Below, one piece after another: positions 53,536 to 61,737 of a stretch of 64,000 bases of DNA (the stretch's first letter is position 1; each line of letters opens with the position of its first letter). The position numbers and the translations under genes are program-made. Origin of the DNA: JAYYZW01 sp965217605 (GTDB lineage: Bacteria; Pseudomonadota; Gammaproteobacteria; Ga0077536). The stretch spans positions 62,001 to 126,000 of the forward strand of contig CBDCJB010000007.1 in the NCBI GenBank assembly GCA_965217605.1, in the 5' to 3' direction. The notes under the pieces are model-generated. The model made no database searches, was not told where the DNA came from, and worked only from the letters and a program-made list of their open reading frames with translations.

Positions 53536-54619
53536 CCCACGCCTTCATCGGTGATACGCCCTCTGCACGTAAACCGTCCATCAACGCCCGCAGTACCTCG
53601 CCCGCCGGCAGGCCTTTCGCTTCGTTGCGCGCGACCCATGCGCGCCCCAGATCCGGCAAGCCGTCGATCCAACGCTGTTTCTCGGCGGCCGGCAGGGTCG
53701 AGAATATCGCGCCTTCGCGCTGCAATCCGTCATAAGCCTCCTGGTACTTGCGCATGACTTCGGCCACGGCCAATTCGGTGTATTCATGCCCGAGCGCCGT
53801 CAGGATCTCGCGTGCCGTCGCAGGCAGCCGTTGCCAAACATCGAGGTTCACGGTCAGGCCACCGACGCACTGCGCGCCGATACCGACGAAGGTTACATAA
53901 GGTGTCAGTTCGTGGATCCGGAACGGGTATACACCCGTCAGTATTGAAACCGTGCCGTCCGCGACGCCCGTTTTGAGTTGCGTGTAGTAGGTCGATAATG
54001 CGCCGTCGACGGCGATGGCACCCGTGCCTTTCAGCCAGATCGCGGAACTGCCGGGCGCGAGGATCTTGCGCCCCTTCAAATCGTCCAGGCTCCGCACCGG
54101 AAACTTGGTCATCAGATGGTAGGTATCGACCCCGCTGACCCCGAGGAAATGCGCGTTGTGCCGGGCCCAGGTTTCGCGCAGCGCGGGCACCTCGTCGTGC
54201 ATGCGGTTGATGACGCGCAGCAAAGCCGACAAATCGTCGGTGATGAACGGCAACGCGTAGGTAATATTCTGCAGCGGCAGCTTGGAGGATTCCCACAAGG
54301 CGCCGACCCAACCGATATCGGCAAGGCCTATCTCGACGGCTTCGAGGCTGTTGTGCCATTTGTACAGCGTGCCGTAAGCCTCGGTCCACGCCACCTTCGT
54401 CTCCGGCAAACGTTGCGCGAGGCGCGCATCGAACTCCGGGATGAGGAAATCTCTGATCATGTAAACCCACGGCACGGTCGTTGGGTGCGTCGTCGCGATC
54501 GTCAATTCAATACGTTGTTCTGGAGGACCTTTCGCCGCTGCCGTAACGCACATCAGCCCCGCGCAAAATCCTGAGATCACGCGATGGAGAACGCGTCTAG
54601 ACGATCCAGCCGTCAGCAT
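53516..54619 (-). CDS. TRAP transporter substrate-binding protein (DctP-type)
   Basis: A 367-residue periplasmic protein with a signal peptide (residues about 1-28). TRAP motifs are YKWHNSLEAVEIGLADIGWVGALWESSKLPLQNITYALPF, FPVRSLDDLKGRKILAPGSSAIWLKGTGA with the conserved Arg/Lys region, and YTQLKTGVADGTVSILTGVYPFRIHELTPYVT. This is distinct from the DctP at 35007, so it will have a different ligand, which is not known. First gene of a two-gene operon with the fused permease. Confidence 0.9.
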   Translation of the reverse strand: MLTAGSSRRVLHRVISGFCAGLMCVTAAAKGPPEQRIELTIATTHPTTVPWVYMIRDFLIPEFDARLAQRLPETKVAWTEAYGTLYKWHNSLEAVEIGLADIGWVGALWESSKLPLQNITYALPFITDDLSALLRVINRMHDEVPALRETWARHNAHFLGVSGVDTYHLMTKFPVRSLDDLKGRKILAPGSSAIWLKGTGAIAVDGALSTYYTQLKTGVADGTVSILTGVYPFRIHELTPYVTFVGIGAQCVGGLTVNLDVWQRLPATAREILTALGHEYTELAVAEVMRKYQEAYDGLQREGAIFSTLPAAEKQRWIDGLPDLGRAWVARNEAKGLPAGEVLRALMDGLRAEGVSPMKAWDETIDR

Positions 54620-54729
54620 CGCCGCGGATTATCGAATAATTGGAGCGCGGGTGTGTCGTCATTTGCGAACCCATCCCGGATGATACGATTACACGCGAAT
54701 GTCCAGGTCGAACGAGGAGGATGACGACA

Positions 54730-55164
54730 ATGGCCGATAACGACACTTATAAGGGCAGCTGCTTTTGCGGCGCCGTCGAGATTGAAGTCACCGGCGTGCC
54801 TGCCGCGATGGGTTACTGCCACTGTGAATCCTGCCGCCATTGGTCGGCCGGGCCGATCAATGCGTTCTCACTGTGGAGCCCCGACGCGGTCAAGATCACC
54901 AAGGGTGACGCGCAGGTCGATACCTACGCTAAAACCGACAACAGCCACCGCAAGTGGTGCAAATCCTGTGGCGGGCACCTCATGACGGACCATCCCGGCA
55001 TGGGACTGGTCGACGTCTTTGCCGCGATCCTGCCCGATCTCAATTTCCAGCCCATGCTGCATGTGTTCTATGCGGAATCCGTGGTGAGCATCAAGGATGG
55101 ATTACCGAAGATGAAAGACGTGCCGGCGGAGATGGGTGGCTCCGGCGACACGCTTCCGGAATAG
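54730..55164 (+). CDS. GFA-family protein (second copy type)
   Basis: A 144-residue zinc protein of the GFA/CENP-V family with cysteine motifs YKGSCFCGAVEIEV, YCHCESCRHWSAG and WCKSCGGHLMTDHPG. ATG 54730 is 9 bases after AGGAGG; an ATG at 54721 would sit on the RBS. It differs clearly from the GFA protein at 44156. Activity is unproven for most members. Confidence 0.88.
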   Translation: MADNDTYKGSCFCGAVEIEVTGVPAAMGYCHCESCRHWSAGPINAFSLWSPDAVKITKGDAQVDTYAKTDNSHRKWCKSCGGHLMTDHPGMGLVDVFAAILPDLNFQPMLHVFYAESVVSIKDGLPKMKDVPAEMGGSGDTLPE

Positions 55165-55170
55165 GAAAAT

Positions 55171-55228
55171 GTAGGAGCGGGCTTGCCCGCGAATAAAGCT
55201 TTCGGTTCGCCGGCAAGCCGGCTCCTAC
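55171..55228. repeat. REP-like palindrome
   Basis: GTAGGAGCGGGCTTGCCCGCGAA and its imperfect inverse (ending GGCTCCTAC) are separated by about 12 bases. It lies between convergent genes, directly at the stop of the SDR gene. This is the widespread dispersed repeat type also seen at 2985-3048. It may terminate transcription from either side. Confidence 0.72.
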
Positions 55229-55998
55229 GATGCCGCAATCAAACCTCCGTCCACCGGAATAACTGCTCCGTTGACATAAGCCGATGCGCGCGCCGCAAGA
55301 AAGATCGCAATACCTCCGGCATCGTCCTGGGATCCCATCCGCTTGAGCGGTACCTGATCGGTGATTGCGTCGCCCATTCGCTCGATCATCGGTTTCATCA
55401 TGTCGGTCGCGAAGGGCCCGGGTGCGACCGCGTTGACCGTAATGTTTCGCGGCGCCAGGTGCGCCGCCAGATTGCGCGTCATGTGATGCAGGCCGGCTTT
55501 GGACGCACCGTAGGAAAAGTTTTCGAACAGTGAATTGTGCAGGCCGTCGACCGATCCGATATTGATGACCCGGGCGGGGTCGTCGGCTGCGGCCGCGGCT
55601 TCCAATACGGGCAGCAACTTCTGTATCAGGAAAAATGGCGCCTTGAGATTGACGTCGACGACTTTGTCCCAGCCCTTCTCCGGAAATTCGTCCACCGCCG
55701 CGCCCCAGGTGGCGCCGGCGTTGTTGACCAAGATGTGCAACGTTTCTTCGCGCGCCTTGAGCTCGTTCGCCACGCGATCGACTTCTCCCATTTGCGACAG
55801 ATCGGCTGGTAGCGCAATACAGGTACCGAGCTTCGACAAGAACGCTTCGGCTTCGGCGCAAACATCGGCCTTGCGCGACGTGATGTAGACTTTCGCGCCG
55901 GCTTCCACGTAAGCGTGGGCAATCATGAGACCGATTCCGCGCGACCCCCCAGTTACGAGCGCCGTTTTTCCCGCGATGGTAAAGAGATCATCCGTCAT
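55225..55998 (-). CDS. SDR-family oxidoreductase
   Basis: A 257-residue short-chain dehydrogenase/reductase. It has the cofactor motif TGGSRGIGLMIA, the NNAG motif (LVNNAGATWGA), catalytic Ser in INIGSVDG and the catalytic Tyr/Lys pair in FSYGASKAGLHH, then NAVAPGPFATDM and the C-terminal VNGAVIPVDGGLIAAS. An Arg-rich start (SRKAD) suggests NADP(H). It resembles RhlG-type reductases. ATG 55998 is chosen; an ATG ten codons upstream is possible. Confidence 0.9.
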   Translation of the reverse strand: MTDDLFTIAGKTALVTGGSRGIGLMIAHAYVEAGAKVYITSRKADVCAEAEAFLSKLGTCIALPADLSQMGEVDRVANELKAREETLHILVNNAGATWGAAVDEFPEKGWDKVVDVNLKAPFFLIQKLLPVLEAAAAADDPARVINIGSVDGLHNSLFENFSYGASKAGLHHMTRNLAAHLAPRNITVNAVAPGPFATDMMKPMIERMGDAITDQVPLKRMGSQDDAGGIAIFLAARASAYVNGAVIPVDGGLIAAS

Positions 55999-56096
55999 AG
56001 CGTCATGACGCGGGTCGCCATACGACATCTAAACGCAGCGGCGGCTGGGGCGAGGTCATCACAGGGTTTCCCGTGCCACACCACCCGCAGCGCTTC

Positions 56097-56978
56097 CTAC
56101 GGGCAACCGGCAGGGGGGATTGGGGAGACGACGGGAAGCGGGCAGTTAAACCCGACACAGTAAAAACCGTTGACAGCATTCGCGGGATTGGGCTCGATGG
56201 CTTCCGACTGCATGCGGATTAGTCCCTGCGCGAAAATGGGAATCGACGGATTCTGCCGGGCCGTGTCATTGATGCAGTTCGCCGCAAAGCTATTCGGAGG
56301 CGGCGTCCAGACCGGACTGGCCGGAGCCACGTCGAAGGGCCCGGGTTGGGCCGGCGGTTGTACGCCTCCCATAATTGTGCTTAACGCTCGATTCGCGATC
56401 GGCACGATGAGCTCGTAACAGTAGCCGATATGCACCTTGAGCAGATTGGCGTCCTGCACAGATTGCTGCGAGGCGCCGGTTGCGGCGGCGTCGCGATACA
56501 TCAGGTTGTCATTCGGGATGACCGTGTTTCCGCTCGCATCGGCGAACCCGTGGTCGCCGTAAGAGATCGCGCTCGGATTGATAATTCGAATCTGCGCGTA
56601 ACCGTTCTGGACGTCGTCGCACAATTGTTTCTTGGAGCAAAATACCGCGTTGCGCCGATCGCTCATTGATGAGTTCGCAATGTCCTGCACGTAGGTGTGC
56701 ACGGGCAGCATCCCGCGTTCGAAGCCGTTTTGTATCGCGGCGAGATCCGCATTCGCCAGACTGCCCGCCCGCGCGGCCTCGAACGCCGCGTAATTGAGCG
56801 TGATCTTTGCATGATAGATGAGCGAGAACTGCAAAGTACCGAACACCAGCAACAGCACCAGCGGCAGCACGATCAGGAACTCGACCATGGCCTGGCCGGT
56901 GCTCCGCCGTGTACGCGTCGCGACGCAGACCTGCTCAGTCGTCCGCCGCGCCGCCGCGCAACAGCGCGTTGATGCCAT
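56097..56978 (-). CDS. TadE-like pilus assembly protein
   Basis: The protein has the TadE N-terminal pseudopilin-like segment GQAMVEFLIVLPLVLLLVFGTLQFSLI, then a long periplasmic region with several cysteines (FCSKKQLCDD, YCYEL, CINDT, FYCVGFNCP). It ends in a Pro-rich tail. TadE-type minor pilins are cleaved by TadV and take part in Flp pilus assembly. It overlaps the TPR gene by 44 bp if ATG 56978 is used; a shorter start at 56888 would remove residues before the segment. It is part of the collapsed tad locus. Confidence 0.82.
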   Translation of the reverse strand: MASTRCCAAARRTTEQVCVATRTRRSTGQAMVEFLIVLPLVLLLVFGTLQFSLIYHAKITLNYAAFEAARAGSLANADLAAIQNGFERGMLPVHTYVQDIANSSMSDRRNAVFCSKKQLCDDVQNGYAQIRIINPSAISYGDHGFADASGNTVIPNDNLMYRDAAATGASQQSVQDANLLKVHIGYCYELIVPIANRALSTIMGGVQPPAQPGPFDVAPASPVWTPPPNSFAANCINDTARQNPSIPIFAQGLIRMQSEAIEPNPANAVNGFYCVGFNCPLPVVSPIPPAGCP

Positions 56979-57414
56979 CCAGGGTCGCCTTGCCGTTCTC
57001 ATACAGCGGGTCCTCGGGGTCAACGTGTAACCGCATTTCCTTGAAGCTGTTCGCAGTTTGTCGCAACTGTATCACGCCCATGTTGTGCCAAGCTTTGGCA
57101 TGCGCGGGATCGCGGATCACCGTCTCGCGATACGCAGCCACGGCCAGCTCGGGGCGGTTGGTGCGTCCGAAGATGTTACCGAGGCGGAACCAGGGCTCGA
57201 CTTCTCTCGGCACGCGCTCCGCCATATTGCGGTAAAGCCGTTCGGATTCCGCCCAGCGCCCCTCTGCGTAGGCTGCGGCTGCTTGCCGAGCGACCTCGTC
57301 GAGTTTGGCTGGCAGCACAGGTTCTTTAACCTCGCCTTTCGACGCGCAGCCGTCCAGTGCTACGGCCAATGCGATCAAAACCGCATAACGGAACCTGCCA
57401 GCATCAACCCACAT
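56935..57414 (-). CDS. TPR lipoprotein, TadD-like
   Basis: A 159-residue protein with a lipoprotein signal (ALAVALDGCAS, Cys at about 23). Tetratricopeptide-like helices cover about residues 35-130 (AAAYAEGRWAESERLYRNMAERVP, PWFRLGNIFGRTNRPELAVAAYRETVIRDP, AKAWHNMGVIQLRQ). TadD-type lipoproteins are needed for Tad pilus assembly. It lies between the tadC remnant and tadE, the normal order. Intact by length. Confidence 0.82.
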   Translation of the reverse strand: MWVDAGRFRYAVLIALAVALDGCASKGEVKEPVLPAKLDEVARQAAAAYAEGRWAESERLYRNMAERVPREVEPWFRLGNIFGRTNRPELAVAAYRETVIRDPAHAKAWHNMGVIQLRQTANSFKEMRLHVDPEDPLYENGKATLDGINALLRGGAADD

Positions 57415-57445
57415 GGTTCACCAACGGACGTTACACGGCGCACTC

Positions 57446-57907
57446 TCACAGAATGCCCTCCGAAAGGAACTTCATCACGATCGGAAACGCAAGCACGATA
57501 AAGGTCACCGGAAAGATAAACAGGACCAACGGTCCCACCAGCTTGATCGGGGCCTCCATCGCCTGCTTCTCCGCACGTTGGAAGCGTTCGTCGCGGCGCT
57601 GCTCGGCCTGCAGGCGTAGCACGGTGGCGAGGCTCGCACCCATCTTCTCCGCCTGGATGACGGCGCTGATGAACCCCGTGATCTCGGCGATGTCCAGGCG
57701 ATCGGCCATGCGCCGCAGCGCTTCGGCGCGAGACAGGCCGGCGCGCAGATCCCTGAGCACGATCGCGATCTCGTTGCGTAGCGGGCCGCGCGGCGCCTTT
57801 TCCAACGCCTGACCGAAGGCCCCGGCCAGGTTCAGCCCGGCCTCGACGCACATGGTGATGAAGTCGAGGTAAACGGGCAGCGCCCGGACCACGGCCAGCT
57901 CGCGGCG
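57446..57907 (-). pseudogene. tadC remnant (C-terminal T2SF domain only)
   Basis: The frame carries RRELAVVRALPVYLDFITMCVEAGLNLAGAF, LRNEIAIVLRDLRAGLSRAEALRRMADRLDIAEI, and a hydrophobic tail KLVGPLVLFIFPVTFIVLAFPIVMKFL. This is the type II secretion-F domain of TadC, an inner-membrane platform protein. The N-terminal half of TadC is missing. Upstream, in a different frame, is the start of cpaC, so a deletion has joined the two. No start codon of its own is evident, and the remnant is unlikely to be functional. Confidence 0.78.
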
Positions 57908-58341
57908 CTTTGACGGTGTCGAGCGACGACACGTGCCCTTCGTCGATCTCACCGGACAGCACGATCCGCTCGCCGACCACCCTCACCTCGAGCCCGTCGA
58001 CGTCGGCGAGTAGCGTGCGCACCTCCTCAGCGCCCCTCGAGGCCCGCGGTCCGTTTGAGGTCTTCGATCTTGGCTTCGTCGATCTGCACCGTGCGGTCCG
58101 ACTCGCGTCCGTCGCTGTACCAGATGTGGAGCGTGGTGACGCCGACGCCCTCGCCGATCACCAGCAGCTGCCCGTTGTTGAGCAGCGAGGTGCTCATCAG
58201 GCCTGCGTTGCCGACGGCGACCCGCTCGACCTCGCCGACCTCGAGGATCTTGCTCTCACCGACGTTGAGCTCGATCACCTCCTCGGAGTCAACGGTAAAG
58301 GCCGCGAGGGCCAGCAACACAATCATGACTATTCTTTTCAT
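57908..58341 (-). pseudogene. cpaC (rcpA) secretin remnant, N-terminal part, frameshifted
   Basis: From ATG 58341 it reads a signal peptide (IVMIVLLALAAF), then VIELNVGESKILEVGEVERVAVGNAGLMSTSLLNNGQLLVIGEGVGVTTLHIW. That is the pilus/secretin N-terminal domain of CpaC. A one-base shift near 58030 moves the frame. The next segment, EEVRTLLADVDGLEVRVVGERIVLSGEIDEGH, is the BON domain of the same protein. After about 57910 the sequence is TadC, and the secretin domain (about 300 residues) is absent. Confidence 0.78.
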
Positions 58342-58426
58342 CGCATTCTCAGTTCTTGGCGCACGTTGCGGCGGCCGCGGTGGGCGTGCCCGGGCATGCG
58401 ACCGCCGTGCGCGTTCGTTATTCGGT

Positions 58427-58846
58427 TCAAGGCCGGATCGGCAGCACCCCCGTCTTCGCGACGCCATCCTCGCTCTGCCCGCCGACGACGAATTTCACCC
58501 CCGGCCCGCGATAGGCTTGCGCCGGTTCCGCGCTCTCGGCGCCACCCGGCGCGACTGCCGCCGCCGCACCACCCGACGCCGCGAGGATCTTGCGGTCCCG
58601 GGAGGTAACCTCTCCGCGCGCATTGAGGCGGAGCTCGTCGTTGGAGTAGACGCGTCCGTTCGCGCCGACCACGCTGCTACTCTCGCCGAATTCGGCGGGC
58701 ACCACTTCGAGCCCGGCGGCGACCACGTTGCCATCCATGTCCACCACGACGCCGTTCGGCAGGACATACAGTTCTTGCGCAGTGGCCGATGCCACGTTTG
58801 CAGCGAGGATCAGGCAGCTACAGGAAATGACGGCACGGCTGCTCAC
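58427..58846 (-). CDS. Secreted protein sharing DxDG repeat and C-terminal tail with the CpaB extension
   Basis: A 139-residue protein from GTG 58846, just 4 bp after the upstream stop. The N-terminal segment VISCSCLILAANVASATA is a signal peptide (a lipobox is possible). The mature part starts ELYVLPNGVVVDMDGNVVAAGLEVVP, a repeat-like DMDGNVV unit, and later has LRLNARGEVTSRD. It ends FVVGGQSEDGVAKTGVLPIRP, closely matching the end of the gene at 58851. No known family recognised; its place in the tad operon suggests a pilus-associated role. Confidence 0.68.
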   Translation of the reverse strand: MSSRAVISCSCLILAANVASATAQELYVLPNGVVVDMDGNVVAAGLEVVPAEFGESSSVVGANGRVYSNDELRLNARGEVTSRDRKILAASGGAAAAVAPGGAESAEPAQAYRGPGVKFVVGGQSEDGVAKTGVLPIRP

Positions 58847-58850
58847 CCAA

Positions 58851-60577
58851 TCACTCCGTAATCGGCAGCGTCTGAGATTTAGCGACGCCGTCCTCGCTGG
58901 CACCGCCGATGATCATGTCCACCCCGCTCGGTCCGGCGGCCGTGCGCGCAGTCTCCTCGGCGAGTGCGGTGGCCGTAGCCGGCCGCCCGAGGCTTTCTCT
59001 GAGTTCGTTCACCGACACCGGATCACCATTCGCGTCCACGATCTCGCCCCGCTCGTTGACCGCCAGCCCGGCCGCGGCGAGCCCGGACTGCGTGGTGAGC
59101 GTGCCGTCGGCCGCGATGACAATCTCGTCGGGGTCGATGACGTTGCCGTCGGCATCGACGATCTGGCCGTTGGCATTGATGCTGAGACCCGCCTCCGCGA
59201 GTTGCTCTTTGGTCAATATGCGGCCGTCCGCGGTCATCGCCACCTCGTCGGGATCGACCACGCGACCGTCCGTGTCGACGATGCGGCCGTCGGCATCGAC
59301 CGACAGGCCCGAGGCCGCGAGCTGCTGGCGGGTGACCACGCTGCCGTCGGCCGTCACCACCAGGTCGTCAGCGGAGATCACGTTGCCGTCGGCATCGACG
59401 ATCTGACCGCTGGCGTTGACGCTGAGTCCGGCGGCCACCAGTTGCTGGCGGCTCATGACCTTGCCGTCCGCGGTCACGACCAAATCCGCCGGATCCACCA
59501 CGTTGCCGTCGGCATCGACGATCTCGCCGTTCTCGTTGACCGTGAACCCGGCCGCCTCGAGCTCGGAACGGCTCATGATCTTGTTACCGTCCGCGTCCAC
59601 TAGATCGCCGTTGACGTTGACGCCACCGGCGGCCGCTACGCGCGAGCGCCGCTCGGCCCCCGCCTGCACCATGCGCTCGGCGTTCGCGAACAGGTCGCGC
59701 GACGATACGCTCGAGAAATCGGCGCCGCTGCGGTCTTTGCGGTTACGCAGCAGGCCGAGCAGATCGCCTTTGTCCTGGGCGGCAGTGATCAGCGCCGCCT
59801 GCCGCGGGGACACATCGAGGGTCAGCGAGGTGTAGATCTGCTCGCTCCGGTACTGGGGCTGGCGCAGATCGTCCAGGTATCTTCGTAGGGATCCTTGCCC
59901 GTGGCCAGCACGAGGACGTCCTGGAGCACCGGCACGATCACGTCACCGGGCGCGGCGAGCGCGATTAGCTGCGCGGCGACTTCCTCGCCCTGCGCCAATA
60001 GTTCCCGGGGAAGCTGGTTCCGTAATGAGGCCGGTATGGCACCTTCGAAACCTGCAGCGGCCGCCTGCGGATTGAAACCGGACTCGCGATACGGAATGTT
60101 GACATAGAGGTCGACGTGGTTGCCCGGCCGGATGTGGCCGGCCACCGAATTGACCTCGTCGACGGTCACCGTGATCGCGCGGCGCCCCTCGGCGATCAGG
60201 TCGGAGAAGTCGACCGGAAACTCTTCATCGAGAAAGCTCTTCAGCAGCGGCCTGCCTTTCCCGAGCGAGGCCGTAATCGCGCGCGCCTGGTAGCGTTCGA
60301 ATTCACCCGGCAGCACCGCGTCGTCGTGGACGAATTCCCGCGGAACGGGGCGCACCGCAAAGCCGTCGGGCGTAACCGCGGCGCCCTTGGGCAGGTCGAG
60401 CCTGGCCACGACCACGGAGACCTCCTGCACTTCCTTGCCGGCGAGCAGGTCGCGCAACGCCGCTTCGCGGCTCTTTAAGTACAGCGTCGCGAACAGTGCC
60501 GCGACGAGCCCCAGCCCGACCGCGCTGATGATGATGGGCGTGCTTCGCGGCCCCTCTTTTTCTTTTTTACGCGCCAT
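58851..60577 (-). pseudogene. cpaB: CpaB (RcpC) with C-terminal tandem-repeat extension, frameshifted
   Basis: The first frame (60577-59822) is CpaB: an N-terminal membrane helix, then VVVARLDLPKGAAVTPDGFAVRPVPREFV (SAF domain) and ITVTVDEVNSVAGHIRPGNHVDLYV. Near 59880 the frame shifts, and the second frame continues QYRSEQIYTSLTLDVSPRQAALITAAQDKGDLLGLL, the normal CpaB end. The protein then runs on for about 260 residues of repeats and ends GVDMIIGGASEDGVAKSQTLPITE. CpaB is a periplasmic pilus-assembly factor of about 270-300 residues, so the extension is unusual. One base change would restore one continuous gene; error is possible. Confidence 0.75.
59076..59555 (-). repeat. Four 40-residue (120-bp) tandem coding repeats in the CpaB extension
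   Basis: Four complete units of exactly 40 residues follow the pattern AAGLSVNANGQIVDADGNV, then a DPDD-like link, then VVTADGxVxTRQQL. A partial unit lies on each side (residues 61-86 and 247-276 of the downstream frame). Each unit holds two DxDG or TADG turns, suggesting short beta-hairpins and possible calcium binding. Units differ in many positions, so they are not a recent amplification. Confidence 0.9.
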
Positions 60578-60610
60578 CGCGTTGCGCCCCTCCCGGTGCG
60601 CTCGCCCGCG

Positions 60611-61009
60611 TTAAGGAATTGTTGGCAAACCCGTGAGCCCCTGGATCGCGGTATTGATGATACCACCGGCGTTGGTCGGGAGTGCGTTGGTGACCTGGCC
60701 GATGGCGGCGTTGGTCAGCTGGCCCGTGAGCTGTTGGGTCGTCGGAAACGTGGTGAACGTGTTCAGCTGATTCAAGGCGTTTTGGACGCTTGCGGGCAAC
60801 GGCGTGACCGGGCTGTCCGGGATCTCCGACAGGGAGACCGCGTAGGCGTAGCTCTGGTGCTTCCACTTGAACACGTCCACGAACGCCGCAATGACGTCGG
60901 TGCCCGGACCCACGAGCACCATGACGCCGAAGGCGAGCACGATGGTGTATTCCGTCATGGCCTGGCCGCATTGCATGCGCCGCATCGTCGATCCGATTCG
61001 ATCCTTCAT
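60611..61009 (-). CDS. TadE/Flp-type small pilin-like protein
   Basis: A 132-residue protein from ATG 61009, preceded by GGAGGG. The N-terminal segment CGQAMTEYTIVLAFGVMVLVG is a pseudopilin-like, TadE/Flp-type helix with the conserved E after the small-residue site. It is followed by FKWKHQSYAYAVSLSEIPD and a polar Thr/Asn/Gln-rich C-terminus. It is a probable pilin or minor pilin of the tad system. The upstream gene ends 11 bp before its start. Confidence 0.68.
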   Translation of the reverse strand: MKDRIGSTMRRMQCGQAMTEYTIVLAFGVMVLVGPGTDVIAAFVDVFKWKHQSYAYAVSLSEIPDSPVTPLPASVQNALNQLNTFTTFPTTQQLTGQLTNAAIGQVTNALPTNAGGIINTAIQGLTGLPTIP

Positions 61010-61020
61010 CGCGGCCCTCC

Positions 61021-61737
61021 TCACAACAGATCCCGCTTGACCGCGTGGTGCATGATCCGCGTCCCGTCGCGATCGCCCATCAGGGTAATGGTTACACGTT
61101 CCAGCCGGCGCCGAAAAGCCAGCACGTGCATCTCGACACCGGGGATCGGCCGGTCCATCTCGGTCGACCAGCCGTGTCCCTTGTAATGCGAGACGTAAAA
61201 ATTCACGTTGCTCGTCAGCGACAGTTCGTTGACCAGCACCGTCGAGCGTCCACGCTGCCCCGCATCTTTGCTCGCTACCTCGTTCACGGTGGTGCTCTTC
61301 CCCGGTGCCGGCACTTTGGCGCCGATCGCGCCGCCGGACACGCTATCCGGATCGGGCGGGGTGCTCATCGCGAGGTAGCCCCAGGTGCCGCCGCGCGTAC
61401 CGGCTTGATATTGCACGGTCATCAAGTGGCCGTCCTCGACGCGCGTGATCAGCTTCCACGGTGACAACAGATCACTCTCGACGTAGCCCTGCTCGCCGTT
61501 TTCACCGGTTTGCCACACCTGCCGATAGAAGCGCGCTACTCTATCCATGCGGCGATCGGTGTCGAAGCGGCGCACCTGGGTCGGGACCCCGTTGATCTCG
61601 ATGGCGCGGCCCACCCATTGCACCCGCGCGTCGGGCGGCGCGGGGAAATCCGGCTCGCGGGCCGGCGCGGCGACGCCAACGAGCATGAGCAGCGCCGATG
61701 CGGCGACTGCTAACCGACGTCTCGCGGCAGCGCTCAT
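61021..61737 (-). CDS. Secreted hypothetical protein in tad locus
   Basis: A 238-residue protein with a signal peptide (LAVAASALLMLVGVAAPA). The mature part is soluble, with VQWVGRAIEINGVPTQVRRFDTD, RVARFYRQVWQ and HYKGHGWSTEMDRPIPGVEMHVLAFRRR; two alpha-beta repeats seem likely. I do not recognise the family. The start ATG overlaps the upstream stop as ATGA, so it is translationally coupled to the gene at 61734-62279. Confidence 0.72.
   Translation of the reverse strand: MSAAARRRLAVAASALLMLVGVAAPAREPDFPAPPDARVQWVGRAIEINGVPTQVRRFDTDRRMDRVARFYRQVWQTGENGEQGYVESDLLSPWKLITRVEDGHLMTVQYQAGTRGGTWGYLAMSTPPDPDSVSGGAIGAKVPAPGKSTTVNEVASKDAGQRGRSTVLVNELSLTSNVNFYVSHYKGHGWSTEMDRPIPGVEMHVLAFRRRLERVTITLMGDRDGTRIMHHAVKRDLL

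Noticed and set aside
59076..59555. CRISPR-like array
   Set aside because: The 120-bp periodic units are contiguous, diverged and in frame, encoding 40-residue protein repeats; there are no spacers and no cas genes.
58728..59603. A 291-codon plus-strand ORF
   Set aside because: Mirror of the repeat-coding frame; its own apparent repeats follow only from the repeats on the other strand.
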